The notes below the pieces were generated by a model. The model had not been told where the DNA came from and searched no databases. It saw only the letters and a program-made list of their open reading frames with translations. Below are positions 44,101 to 50,832 of a stretch of 64,000 nucleotides of DNA, one piece after another. The stretch is from Metaphire vulgaris (taxonomy: Eukaryota > Annelida > Clitellata > Crassiclitellata > Megascolecidae). The number at the start of each line of letters is the position of its first letter. Within the stretch, counting starts at the first letter, position 1. The position numbers and the translations under genes are program-made. The stretch lies in assembly GCA_018105865.1 (NCBI GenBank), contig CM030834.1, positions 7,915,168 through 7,979,167 of the forward strand. The letters are read 5' to 3'.

Positions 44101-46881
44101 AAATCGACATTTCAAAAGCCTCTAATCGTTTTATATCTTCCTTTCTCATTGTCCACGTCTCCGCCCCATACAACGCCACACTCCAAATCAAAATGTTTTT
44201 ACCAATCTCTTTTTTAGGTTTAGTTTTAGTTTACTTTGCATCAGCTCCTTTCTCTTGTAAGAAGCTTCCTTTGCTATTGCTATACGTCTTCTTATCTCTT
44301 TATTGCATCTGGCATCAGTTGTTATCAGACTTCCTAGATAGCTAAATTCCTTCACTTGCTCTATGATCTGTCCGTAAACCTTTATGTCTACTCTCTCATT
44401 CCTTCTTTTTACTTATTACCATAACTTTAGTCTTTTTGTATTGATTCTCATTCCATACTTTTCTGACACTTGTATCAGTTTATCCATTACTTCCTGAAGC
44501 CCTTTTTGATTGCTTTGCTAGCATGGCCTGATTGATCAAGAGGATATAAAGCGCAGACGCTTTAGTAGTACTCCTCCGACTTTTACTCCAGTTTATCTGT
44601 ATTCTCCATCGCCTCTTGTACTAATTCTTCGATGAACTTATGTATGAAATCTAAATGCAAATGCTAGAAAATGTGTACTAATAAATCGTTGTTGTGTAAA
44701 ATTACATAAAACCTCTTACAACAGAAGCAAATAAAATATTTTCATTCAAAAAATGTGTGCATCAGGGATCTCAACATGAGGAAGTGAAGGAGTGGGTTTT
44801 GGCAGCTGCAATGGATCGCAGAGTTAGTCGTAAGTTGCGTAAAGACGAGCGAGATACGTACGAAGCTAGTCTGGTCGATGCACAAAGCGGGGTTAGAGCA
44901 CTGCCATGCGTCATTTCTGGTGAGCATTTCTATGCATATCAGAATTAGAAATTGTCACTAATCTTGAAACTGATACTAAAGTCTCTTGAAAATCTGATGC
45001 ATTTACTCAGATATTAAGACCTCACCTGTGATTTAATTGCCTTGCCCATAGTGATTAGTAATTCATTAATTCATTCATTCTTCTCCTATACCCGTTGGTG
45101 TCCACTGCAATTTGAGTTCACCTCCTCCATTCGTCTCTGTCTTGTGTGGCTTTGTACAGTTGATATATGTCCAATTGTCCATGTTGCACCGTTCTTTAAT
45201 ATTGTCTATCCATTCTTTTCATGGTCTTCCTCTAATGTTTTTGCCTTCCATTACTCCGAGCATGATTCTTTTTTCAGCAGCCTTTTCATCATTCATTCTG
45301 CAGATATGGGCAAATAGTCTGAGTTTCCTTTCAATGACCGTTTGGATTATGTCTTTCTCTAAGTTCATTCTTTTTTTACCTTTTTATTGTTGATCTTGTC
45401 TAACCTTCTGATTCCTAGGATGTTTCTGTAGCAGTTCATTTCAAATGTATGGAGAATATGGCTATTTTTCTTGTTTTAAGTCCAAGTGTCACATGCATAT
45501 AATACAATGCTTAATATGCATGTTTGGAATAATTTTAATTTAGTCTTGTTGCTATCTTCTTATTTTTCCAGATATTCTTCATTTTGGTCAAAGCTCTGTA
45601 GGCCTTTCCAATTCTATTCTTGATTTCTTCATTAGTAATTCATATAATCTTATAGGCCTATATAAATCATTATGGCCAGAAGGATTGGAAATACATTTAT
45701 ACTTGTATACAATACATCTGTGTGCATGTGTGTGTATGTATATATATACACATATATATGTGCATATTATATATACATATACACATACACACACAACAAT
45801 GGTGGTGCCACAGGGGCCCCACCTCCCCATTCGGACCGGGACTGGTCATGAGATTCATCCAAAACTGGCAAGTAGTTGGGGGTAGGGTAGTATTGGATGT
45901 TGGAGAAATGAATTAAAATTCACCAGAATTCAAAGCACTTGAGACGAATACCCTTTTTTGTTTTTGCTTGTCAAGACTCTTTTGGTTCAAAAATGTTGAT
46001 GTACCCCCTATTCTGGAATCCTGGCTATGTCACTGATATACAATCTGTGTACTATGTATGATATTTAGATCCAAATTTAAAACCTGTCTTCCATAAATGA
46101 GCTACTTTTTTACTACAACTTTAGATTAAGCAGCCAAGAATAAGTACCAGCTGCGATACAACTTTTGAAAGGTCTATATAGATGCATTACTTACTTGCCC
46201 TTAAATACTAACCACATTTTGTTGATCAGTTGCCTTTATTGTGAATTTAGCAGTTCAGAAGCATTACTGATGTATTGGTTATTTGGAAATATAAATACAA
46301 ATATTCTGTTTTCTTGTCCAAAGTATGACTGAATATAATTGCTTGGAAAATTTGTTAGGTTACCCTGTTATCAAGAACAGGCTTGAATTTAAAAAGCCAA
46401 ATAAGGAAGCAAACAAGGAAGACTGGAACAAGCTTCTTCTTGCTGTTAAGGTAATTGGATGCATATGCTCTGCCTGACAGAAACTGTTATTTAACAAATT
46501 CTGTTTGTGTGAAATTGATATGCCATTTTGCTTGCAGGTAAATTGGTTAGCCTGATTGCTGCAATAAATGTTTTGAGGCATTGAGTGGCTTACCTGTTTA
46601 TCTCAACATGAAGTAGGTAGGACAAACTCTGATAATGTGTAAAGGTAGGTAATGTACTTGAGTTTGAGAATTTGGGTCTGGTGCTTATCTCCAGTCTATG
46701 CAATCAGTGACTTAGGTGGTATAAGTTGCCACTTACCGGTATGTAGGTTGCCGTGAGTTTGATGGATGTGCTTCTTTTGAAAATGTAGACGTCGCCGTCG
46801 TCTGAACTGCGGGATGTTGTGAAGTTTATTGATGACTGGTGTGGAATTCCAGGCAATGCCAGCTTCTCATTTGGAAATTGA
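6568..46881 (+). CDS. IFT172: intraflagellar transport protein 172 (46 exons, complete)
   Basis: IFT172 is the largest peripheral subunit of the IFT-B complex, which carries cargo along ciliary microtubules; in known systems it is needed for cilium assembly and for the switch of IFT trains at the tip. The spliced frame is 5259 nt (1752 aa plus stop). Residues of about 1-600 are WD40 beta-propellers (exons 1-17) and the remainder is a TPR-like alpha-solenoid (exons 18-46). I recognised it by collinear similarity to vertebrate IFT172 in nearly every exon, for example [62 protein letters not shown] and AHYYATRSA. The start is chosen because exon 1 ([13 protein letters not shown]) matches the conserved family N-terminus. 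Every junction keeps phase. Two introns have GC donors (12769, 22436). The sequence shows no break. Exon groups are listed separately. Confidence 0.97.
7051..7573. mobile_element. hAT MITE in IFT172 intron 1
   Basis: Ends TAGGGTTGCCAGACGTCC and GGTAACTGGCAACCCTA share an inverted TAGGGTTGCCAG terminus. The flanks GGTACAAA (7043-7050) and GGTAAAAA (7574-7581) match at 7 of 8 positions, consistent with a hAT duplication. It is about 523 bp and noncoding. Confidence 0.85.
9652..9836. mobile_element. hAT MITE in IFT172 intron 4
   Basis: Ends CAGGGGTGTAGCGATGGGG and CCTGGCTACGCCCCTG are inverted repeats. The flanks TTGAAGAG and CTGAAGAG match at 7 of 8 positions. It is 185 bp. Confidence 0.88.
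10106..10258. mobile_element. hAT MITE, CAGGGTGCG family (copy 2), IFT172 intron 4
   Basis: Same ends and internal GATGTAGYAGTGGGGG repeats as the copy at 5489. Flanks GTTATTGC and GTTGTTGC match at 7 of 8. It lies about 50 bp before exon 5. Confidence 0.93.
11640..12351. repeat. diverged direct duplications in IFT172 intron 6
   Basis: Two blocks repeat. ACCCCAAAATTTCC followed by GCTAAACAAYGGTGCAAA and TAGCCTGAAATATA occurs at about 11652-11757 and again at 11977-12065. A second motif, AAACAAATTTGATTAACATT, occurs at about 12115 and 12332. No terminal repeats or coding potential were recognised. Confidence 0.6.
12960..13240. repeat. duplicated GGTCTTCTG block in IFT172 intron 7
   Basis: A segment with CGGTGAATTCTTG and GACCGTCTTCTG near 13025-13075 is repeated with changes near 13158-13225, and a short GGTGGTACGAA array sits at 12964-12994. 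The origin was not recognised. The open frames here look noncoding. Confidence 0.45.
14396..21235 (+). CDS. IFT172: IFT172 exons 9-17 (second WD40 propeller, residues about 301-606)
   Basis: Coding exons: 14396-14653, 15220-15273, 15611-15714, 15929-16014, 17886-17950, 18443-18490, 19135-19200, 20011-20112, 21099-21235. Landmarks: [20 protein letters not shown] (exon 9), [16 protein letters not shown] (exon 10), [17 protein letters not shown] (exons 11-12), [20 protein letters not shown] (exon 15), [20 protein letters not shown] (exon 16) and [20 protein letters not shown] (exon 17). Exon 9 uses an acceptor at 14395; the in-frame codons just upstream are intronic by comparison with the family. 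The 1.87 kb intron after exon 12 is filled by LINE fragments. Confidence 0.95.
16150..16400 (+). mobile_element. LINE 3' end remnant
   Basis: In broken frames it resembles the C-terminal tail of LINE polyproteins ([13 protein letters not shown]) and ends in GATGGTGAAGATGAA-type repeats. A weak call. Confidence 0.35.
16518..17348 (-). mobile_element. LINE ORF2 fragment, antisense in IFT172 intron 12
   Basis: The minus strand encodes LINE reverse-transcriptase thumb and C-terminus: [30 protein letters not shown], then [18 protein letters not shown] and a [13 protein letters not shown] end, split by frameshifts. A GAAGAA tail lies at the left end (about 16549-16558). It is truncated at the right, where another LINE abuts. 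Confidence 0.7.
17349..17775 (-). mobile_element. L2/CR1-like LINE 3' end with (GAAT)n tail
   Basis: The minus strand encodes [20 protein letters not shown] and a LSYGTLFPT-like ending, then noncoding sequence with a TATAGCGCT motif, and closes with a (GAAT)n tail (17349-17397), the usual form of L2-type 3' ends. Confidence 0.7.
18690..18798 (+). mobile_element. L2-type LINE 3' end with (TGAT)n tail
   Basis: The sequence GATGCCCTGGGCATTATGAT followed by AGTGGCGCCATAGAAG and a TGATTGATTGA tail matches, in opposite orientation, the 3' end of the LINE at 27661 and a short copy at 20860. Confidence 0.7.
20860..20970 (-). mobile_element. L2-type LINE 3' end with (TGAT)n tail
   Basis: Reverse copy of the same 3' end: a TCAATCAATCAATCAATCAG tail at 20860-20884, then TAAACTTCTTTAGCTCCAC and CATCAGTCGATGGCACCCC. 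More diverged than the other two. Confidence 0.65.
21263..21456 (-). mobile_element. short LINE/SINE 3' end flanked by (TTA)n
   Basis: Between two ATT/TTA trinucleotide runs (21263-21291 and 21424-21456) lies AATTTATATAGCACAAAAA and GCTAGAGCGCTTTACAC, a TATAGCGC-bearing 3' end like that at 17400. A TTAGG-like run sits at 21291-21305. Confidence 0.5.
21691..21780 (+). mobile_element. 5S rRNA-derived SINE fragment (copy 1), IFT172 intron 17
   Basis: AGCACCAAAGTCAAGCAGCG, TTGAGCATGG and then GGTGCTGG-like sequence (GATGCTGGTGGCCAAC) align with the 3' half of 5S rRNA and, better, with the copy at 37462. It is diverged, and the 5S box C (GGATGGGTGAC type) is degraded. Confidence 0.5.
21984..22208. 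mobile_element. hAT MITE in IFT172 intron 17
   Basis: Ends CAGTGGTTCTTAACCTTG and CAGGTTAAGAACCACTG are inverted repeats, with a perfect duplication CTATAGCA (21976-21983 and 22209-22216). It contains an (AT)n run. The terminus is of the Charlie/MER5 type also seen at 61421. Confidence 0.94.
22328..31613 (+). CDS. IFT172: IFT172 exons 18-29 (alpha-solenoid part 1, residues about 607-1035)
   Basis: Coding exons: 22328-22435, 23356-23440, 23937-24029, 24494-24571, 25414-25590, 25820-25891, 27566-27644, 29371-29491, 29613-29760, 30137-30226, 31165-31262, 31478-31613. They encode TPR-like helical pairs, e.g. [18 protein letters not shown] (exon 19), [20 protein letters not shown] (exon 22), [20 protein letters not shown] (exon 24) and [20 protein letters not shown] (exon 25). 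The exon 18 donor is a second GC site (AG/GCAAGT at 22435/22436), again forced by phase (R completed by the A at 23356). Introns after exons 23, 24 and 29 exceed 1.6 kb and are repeat-rich. Confidence 0.95.
23579..23635 (+). mobile_element. 5'-truncated SINE tail
   Basis: CAGTGGTTTTCACACAATC followed by CCTAAACAACTTTAAATAAC is the 3' tail of the SINE at 1-172 without the tRNA head. Confidence 0.5.
26437..26556 (+). mobile_element. 5'-truncated SINE tail plus (ATT)n(ACT)n
   Basis: CAGTGGTTTTCACACAGGCT and CCTAAACCACTTTAAATCAC (26438-26488), then a long ATT run that changes to ACT (26489-26556). The microsatellite is probably the SINE's 3' tail. Confidence 0.6.
26557..27470 (+). mobile_element. 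GC-rich CR1-like LINE fragment in IFT172 intron 23
   Basis: Frames in order: [17 protein letters not shown], then [11 protein letters not shown] (the RT palm/thumb), then [20 protein letters not shown] and [16 protein letters not shown], a CR1/L2 RT C-terminus, followed by a 3' region. Stops and frameshifts occur. It is markedly more GC- and CpG-rich than the intron and is enclosed by ACT-repeat runs on both sides (to 26556 and from about 27471). Confidence 0.75.
27471..27511. repeat. (AAT)n(ACT)n microsatellite
   Basis: Pure trinucleotide run at the right edge of the GC-rich LINE fragment; same ACT unit as on its left. Confidence 0.85.
27661..29045 (-). mobile_element. L2-type LINE fragment, antisense in IFT172 intron 24
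   Basis: On the minus strand, from the right: LYVDDTQ (RT catalytic YVDD box, about 28998), [16 protein letters not shown], then YNLGVTFDS; after a MITE insertion (28238-28560) it continues with [10 protein letters not shown] and [11 protein letters not shown]. It ends with the shared 3' end and a (TGAT)n tail at 27664-27702. No intact ORF. Confidence 0.8.
28238..28560. mobile_element. MITE with 10-bp target duplication (Mutator-like)
   Basis: The two ends carry inverted copies of ACGATTGACCATAGGAC, each extended by a 15-16-bp tandem variant. Direct repeats AATTTGTGAT flank the element (28228-28237 and 28561-28570). A duplication of 9-10 bp points to the MULE group rather than hAT. It is inserted in a LINE. 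Confidence 0.7.
30874..31072. mobile_element. hAT MITE in IFT172 intron 27
   Basis: Ends CTGTGTTTCCCAAACTTG and ATTTGGGAAATACTG are imperfect inverted repeats. Flanks TTCTAGTG and TTCTAATG match at 7 of 8. It is 199 bp. Confidence 0.82.
31622..31830. repeat. (TCA)n-rich microsatellite, IFT172 intron 29
   Basis: Begins just after the exon 29 donor. TCA/TCC/TTC triplets with a pure core near 31651-31697. Long open frames of Met, Asp or Ser here are artefacts of the triplet. Confidence 0.9.
32061..32104. repeat. (GACA)n(GA)n microsatellite
   Basis: Seven to eight GACA units followed by a GA run. Confidence 0.9.
32393..33148. mobile_element. Tc1/mariner-type deletion element, long TIRs, IFT172 intron 29
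   Basis: Ends CAGGCTGTCTACGAAAAAAA and TTTTTTCATAGACACCCTG begin inverted repeats about 130-150 bp long, flanked by TA on both sides (32391-32392, 33149-33150). Inside, a short frame from 32779, [20 protein letters not shown], looks like the helix-turn-helix start of a mariner/Tc1 transposase and is cut off after about 30 residues by TTAGGG-like repeats. An internal-deletion derivative. Confidence 0.82.
33429..39357 (+). CDS. IFT172: IFT172 exons 30-39 (alpha-solenoid part 2, residues about 1036-1479)
   Basis: Coding exons: 33429-33688, 34157-34324, 34592-34772, 34961-35070, 35629-35764, 36453-36551, 36847-36956, 37898-37961, 38920-39006, 39241-39357. Landmarks: [20 protein letters not shown] and [18 protein letters not shown] (exon 30), [20 protein letters not shown] (exon 31), [20 protein letters not shown] (exon 32), [19 protein letters not shown] (exon 33) and [18 protein letters not shown] (exon 36). 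The region before exon 30 is less conserved than the human counterpart ([11 protein letters not shown] against a Glu-rich helix), but the phase and the following motif fix the join. Confidence 0.94.
35249..35287. repeat. (GATT)n/(GATC)n microsatellite, IFT172 intron 33
   Basis: GATTGATTGATCGATCGATC and variants. Resembles the TGAT tails of the L2 3' ends nearby, but no LINE sequence was identified beside it. Confidence 0.7.
37224..37409. mobile_element. hAT MITE in IFT172 intron 36
   Basis: Ends CAGTGGCGGCTCCAGGATG and TGTGGAGCCGCCACTA are inverted repeats, with a perfect duplication ACATATAC (37216-37223 and 37410-37417). Confidence 0.94.
37462..37600 (+). mobile_element. 5S rRNA-derived SINE (copy 2), IFT172 intron 36
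   Basis: From about 37465 to 37561 the sequence follows 5S rRNA: CACTGAAGTTGAGCAACATT corresponds to the CACCGAAGTTAAGCAAC box A region, then GAGCATGGCTCATACTTG, then AATGGGTGAC (box C, GGATGGGTGACC in 5S), and GGTGCTGGCGTC at the 3' end. Mismatches in every helix and an appended non-5S tail favour a SINE3-like retroposon over a working 5S gene. A second copy with the same changes is at 21691. Confidence 0.65.
38084..38760 (-). mobile_element. LINE ORF2 fragment with (ATG)n tail, antisense in IFT172 intron 37
   Basis: The minus strand encodes [16 protein letters not shown] and [14 protein letters not shown], the RT thumb block. The 3' end is an ATG/GAT run (38085-38162 on the plus strand as TCA). 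It is broken by stops. Confidence 0.65.
39478..39625 (-). mobile_element. tRNA-derived SINE with long hairpin, IFT172 intron 39
   Basis: On the minus strand an A-box-like CTCAGTTGGCAGAGTG (about 39617-39602) and a B-box-like GGGTTTGATTCCTGG (about 39577-39563) sit at tRNA spacing. The sequence then folds back: CCTGGGCACTCACAAG (39480-39495) pairs with CTTGTGAGTGCCCAGG (39553-39568). Confidence 0.55.
39785..39835 (-). mobile_element. 5'-truncated SINE tail
   Basis: Reverse copy of the tail shared with 1-90, 23579 and 26437: CAAGTGGTTTAGGAGGCATT and GAGAACCGCTATA. Confidence 0.5.
39850..40400 (-). mobile_element. LINE RT C-terminal fragment, antisense in IFT172 intron 39
   Basis: On the minus strand, broken frames read [15 protein letters not shown], then [17 protein letters not shown] and [14 protein letters not shown] with FKI-like following residues. 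This is the conserved C-terminal RT block of jockey/CR1-type LINEs. Confidence 0.6.
40942..46881 (+). CDS. IFT172: IFT172 exons 40-46 (C-terminal part, residues about 1480-1752)
   Basis: Coding exons: 40942-41052, 42324-42539, 43175-43234, 43542-43637, 44766-44919, 46359-46450, 46789-46881 (TGA at 46879-46881). Landmarks: [20 protein letters not shown] (exon 40), [20 protein letters not shown] (exon 41), [13 protein letters not shown] (exon 43), [20 protein letters not shown] (exon 44), [11 protein letters not shown] (exon 45) and [18 protein letters not shown] at the C-terminus, matching the family ending. Introns contain a MITE (41308) and antisense LINE fragments (43757, 45050). Confidence 0.95.
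41308..41678. mobile_element. hAT MITE with AAATTTTGGC array, IFT172 intron 40
   Basis: Ends CAGGCCCGCCAGAACGA and TTGCGGCGGGCCTG are inverted repeats, with a perfect duplication CCATCACA (41300-41307 and 41679-41686). The interior is an array of 10-16-bp units around GCAAATTTTGGCAATTTTGG, also found in the MITEs at 59251 and 61158. Confidence 0.94.
43757..44530 (-). mobile_element. LINE ORF2 C-terminus with (GAT)n tail, antisense in IFT172 intron 43
   Basis: The minus strand encodes [20 protein letters not shown], then [19 protein letters not shown], then [11 protein letters not shown], the standard LINE C-terminal block, in an unusually long open frame (125 codons, 44191-43814). A GAT/ATG tail is at 43757-43783. 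The 5' side decays beyond 44230. Confidence 0.75.
44532..44549 (+). repeat. 18-bp copy of an IFT172 exon 43 segment
   Basis: TTGATCAAGAGGATATAA is identical to 43567-43584 inside exon 43 (codons for DQEDI). It lies at the right edge of the antisense LINE fragment and is followed by a small AAAGCG/CGCTTT hairpin. Confidence 0.6.
45050..45650 (-). mobile_element. LINE ORF2 C-terminus, antisense in IFT172 intron 44
   Basis: On the minus strand, [35 protein letters not shown] and NIKERCN form the LINE C-terminal GRP-W-W block. It is broken by stops and TTCAT repeats at the left end. Confidence 0.65.
45717..45801. repeat. (TA)n/(CA)n microsatellite, IFT172 intron 44
   Basis: Mixed TGTG, TATA and ACAC runs. 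Confidence 0.85.
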
Positions 46882-46992
46882 TTGGATTAATTTTAAGCAT
46901 TATTTGCTGGAGGCAACTGAACAACTAACTTCTCTGCTATAATTTCTTATGTAATTTAATTATTAATTAAAACTGCAGTTGAGCCATTGGAC

Positions 46993-46998
46993 AATAAA
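46993..46998 (+). other. IFT172 polyadenylation signal candidate
   Basis: AATAAA 112 bp after the stop codon. Further AATAAA hexamers follow at about 47050 and 47124, so the true 3' end could be any of these. Confidence 0.5.
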
Positions 46999-47833
46999 AA
47001 GTTAAATGCAATGTCATGTCTCTATTGAACACTAAATATGTCAGAGCCACAAATAAAATCAGTAGTCATAAAACATTTGACTGTTTATGTAGACATTTGG
47101 TTGTGTTTATGTGTCTTTCTTGAAATAAATGAGTATAAGTTATAGGTGCAAATGTACATGTTGCCATTTAAATTTTATTATTCTAGAACAGAGAGGAAAG
47201 GACAAAAAGTTTTTTCACTTTATATTCTACCTACATAGGAATCTCAGTAATTTTGATATGCTAAATTTTCAGCTTCATCAGTTGATGCATCGGTTTAAGC
47301 GGCTGCCTCACTTAAGGATTTAGTCGGCGGACTTCGTCGTTGATTTTGTCGGCAAACCAATCCACCGACGTTTATTCTTGTTTGGAAGCAAAAAATAAGC
47401 CACGCCTACAAACGCTGATGTAGCTCATATTTTTAAGATGGCTGCCGAGGAATTTGACGATTTGTTATTATGTGGATTAATTTTGACGGTTATTGCATCT
47501 GCACGTGCATTATCCGCACAAAGGAAATCCCGAAAAAAGAGAAAGGTCTGGGTGAGACCCTGGATACGGTGTAGGGAACTAAAGGGAGCCTACCATACCC
47601 TAATCCAGGAGCTCACCGAGATAGACCAACAGGCCTTTTACAATTTTGTGTGGATGGACTTTGTGGCCTTCGAAGAATTGTTAGGTTACATTGAGCATGA
47701 CATAAGCAAGCAAAACACCAGGCTGCGCCGAAGTTTGTCAGCCAGAGAACGACTGTGCATCGCGCTCAGGTTTTTAGCAACAGGTAATTTGGAATTCATT
47801 TCAGGACCTAAAAGTATATTGGTGCCGTGGAGC

Positions 47834-48179
47834 CAGAGCACGATTGCAGGGGCATCCCCCACCGCTACATCCCTTCACCACTACATCCCCCACTGCTACA
47901 TCCCCCCATAACCAGTGTTTATGTTAGCCACCTTGACATTGGGGGGATGAACTTTTGAATGTTTAGGGGACAAGGTCTGAATCGTCACACTTTGGAGGGG
48001 AAATTCCCATCTCCCCATTCAATATCATATCATATATATATTTATGGGGGGAATTTTCAAACTTGGGGGTATTCATCCCAGAGAAGGCCTAGAATAAACA
48101 CTGCCAACAACTAAAACCCCAAAATCTCTATCCCCTCAAATATTCCCCCATCTGCACTGCTCAGCCACAAATAGCACTG
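47834..48179. mobile_element. CAGGGTGCG-family MITE copy in transposase intron 1, itself interrupted
   Basis: Left part 47834-47912 (CAGAGCACGATTGCAGGGG, then CCACTGCTACATCCCCC repeats) and right part 48104-48179 (CCAACAACTAAAACCCC to CACTGCTCAGCCACAAATAG) match the family on either side of another MITE. Ends are eroded and no target duplication was found. Confidence 0.6.
47913..48103. mobile_element. hAT-like MITE nested in the copy at 47834
   Basis: Ends CAGTGTTTATGTTAGCC and GGCCTAGAATAAACACTG are inverted repeats. Flanks CCCATAAC and CCAACAAC match at 6 of 8. Confidence 0.65.
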
Positions 48180-48550
48180 TACGTGAAATAAACCAAAAAT
48201 CTTCATTATTAGTACTGACATGAAGTTACCTGTCCGTGTGATTTCTTACCCCACCACTATTTCTTACTGTTGCATGTAATTTCATAATTTTTTATAATTT
48301 CTGGCATATTCCTTCAGGAGATTCAATGATGAGCCTTCACTATCAATTTCGAGTGGGACGGCATACATTGAGCAAAGCCGTAGAAGACGTTTGCAGCGCT
48401 ATATATAAACGCCTGAGACATGACTATCTAAAGGTGTGTTCATTGTAACGAATAAAACGACCATTCCATCAAACATCTTTTTCATACTATCTAGATGATT
48501 TTATTAGCAGTCTATTGTCCTGCGACCAGTTTATGTTTATCGATGTATTA

Positions 48551-50796
48551 TTACTCTGTCATCTTTGGTGGGTTCGGGTTAGAGTTGGCCCGACAAAGTA
48601 CTATTCGACGTGGTGCTTGCTGTGGAAGACAGCTTTGAACACCACCATACAACAGATTCATCAACTCGGTTTGCATTCTCAATTTGAAGAGTTCCTTCTC
48701 TCTCCCTTCTGGAACTTCCCTCATTTTAAAGTGTAGTGATTTGAGAAAGAACCAATCGGCATCACTTTCGTCCGGCGCTACTTTTTGGCGTGCCTGCATC
48801 ATGGAACTCGTCAGTCTCCCTAACGACTGAACAGCATCCACGAATACTGCATTGCATTCGGACTCCGTAGTTTTTTTTCTTTTTTTTCCACTCCTATCTG
48901 GCTCTTCAGCTGCACTTTCGAGAGTTGAACTGTTCAAGCTATCCGTCAAGTCGTCCTCACCCTAAACATGGTAACAGTTAGTACAAATAATGCAATAACA
49001 TAAATGTTACAAGCCTAAGCTGATAGTTTGCAAGAATTTGCTTGTAATCTATTATTTATTGCAGAAGCCAAGCACACCAGATGAGTGAAGTGTAGCTGAC
49101 GGTTTTCACAAACAGTGGAATTTTCCTCATTGCGTTGGTGCGCTTGATGGGAAGCATGTGGTAATACAGAAACCGGGGAAATCAGGGTCGACATACCTCA
49201 ATTATAAACATACCTTCAGTATTGTCTTAATGGCTGTTGTCGATTCCGACTACAAATTTATGTATGTTAATGTTGGCGCTCAAGGCCATATGACTCAAGG
49301 CCATATGAGCGATGCTGGAATTTTTAACAATTGCCAATTTTTTCGGGCCATCCAAACAAATAAACTTGGCCTTCCCGGTCCGGAAATTGTAAGTGGGACA
49401 GATCTTCAACTGCCTTACATGGTTGTCGCTGACGATGCCTTTCCGTTAACGAGTAGTATCATGAAGCCGTTTTCGCGTAGGTCAAGCGACATGAGCCAGC
49501 GCGTTTTCAACTATCGGCTTTCTCGTGCTCGCCGCGTAGTCGAAAATGCTTTTGGGATATTAGCAGGTAAATTCCGTGTATTCAGAGCTCCTATTTCATT
49601 GAAACTATCTACCACTAGAAGCATAGTACTTGCATGTGTTTGCTTGCATAATTTCCTACGGGAAAGGCAAATGCAAAACACTGAATCATCTGAGGCAGGA
49701 CCCGAGGTGCTTCATGGCAATATTGAGGCCGATGATGATGATATACCTAAGGCATTCAGGCCATTACCATACATGCCTGGTAGAGTTAATGCAGAGGGTA
49801 AAAATGTACGCCAAAAACTGACGGAATATTTCATGGCAGATGGCGCAGTTGAATGGCAGTGGCAGGTTATTAAGTAGGCACTTAAATTTTTCATTTTCTT
49901 TTTTCCTTTTTCTTCAAACAGTTTTGTAATTCTTAAATATATGTCACTTGTACTACGCAATAATCAATTAGGTTGCATTGAATCTTACCTCGTTTGATGA
50001 GTTTTCAGCCGACTCCATGGACTCGATGATTGTGTCCATTTTAAAGGTTGCATCTAGGAATGCAGCCTCAGCTGCATATTTGTATGCCTTCGGTGGTTTT
50101 GAAGTTTGTGCACCAGAACCACTTTTCCCCAGGCTGAGTGACTTGTTTAACGCAGTTCGATAGCGTTGGTATGAGCAACGGATGTTTTCAAATCTTGCTC
50201 TTACTGCAACTGTAAACAGAAACCATAATAACGTCATATACTGTATGTCATAATATAACATTTTCAGTTATTAGCGGTTTCATTGAAAGCACTATAATAT
50301 TAACCATTCTTGTTTATCATAACTGATCATAACTTACTTGCAGTTGTATGTGAATGTATACAAAAGCGATAAAGAATTTTCCTGTTATCAACTCAGAATA
50401 TCAATGAATCATAAAAATATAATTATTAAATGAAAATGCCACATTATATTATTAAACTTTACATAATATTCCTATGTCTTGTATTTGTTTGAACCAAGAC
50501 AAATAAAGGAGCGGAGTAACAATTTTGATGGCGATTTTAATTATTTCTTATTCAAATAATTTCCTTGAATCAACTACAGTAAACCCCCGTTATCCCGCCC
50601 ATATCCGTCCGGCGTTCTATTTTGGCGAGGGGCGGGGGTGGCGACATAACGGGGGCAAGTCAGTTGAGTAATCCATTACAAAGTATTGTTGAACTGTGTA
50701 TACACTGTATATATATATATATATATATATATCCTTACTTTCTTCCCTGTCTCTCACTCCTCCCTCTCTCTTCTCCATATTATATATATATATATA

Positions 50797-50832
<36 letters not shown>

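Larger units (their letters stand above)
47438..49877 (+). pseudogene. Harbinger transposase (HARBI1-like DDE nuclease), one internal stop
   Basis: Exons 47438-47783, 48318-48433 and 49065-49877 keep phase and give 424 residues, a normal length for the family. The N-terminal helical region (ARERLCIALRFLATG, SMMSLHYQFRVGRHTLSKA) precedes the nuclease: first Asp in GALDGKHVV, second in GHMSDAGIF, third acidic position in VADDAF, and Glu in VVENAFGILAGKFR, then LACVCLHNFLR. One in-frame TGA at 49086-49088 sits where the family usually has Trp or another residue before the WNFPHCVGALDG block. A 15-bp tandem duplication in the second-Asp loop adds five residues in frame. Otherwise the frame is open, so inactivation looks recent; readthrough, an assembly error or a polymorphism cannot be excluded. 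Confidence 0.85.

Noticed and set aside
45800..46036. Possible MITE ending in GGCTATGTCACTG
   Set aside because: No matching inverted left end or target duplication could be found.
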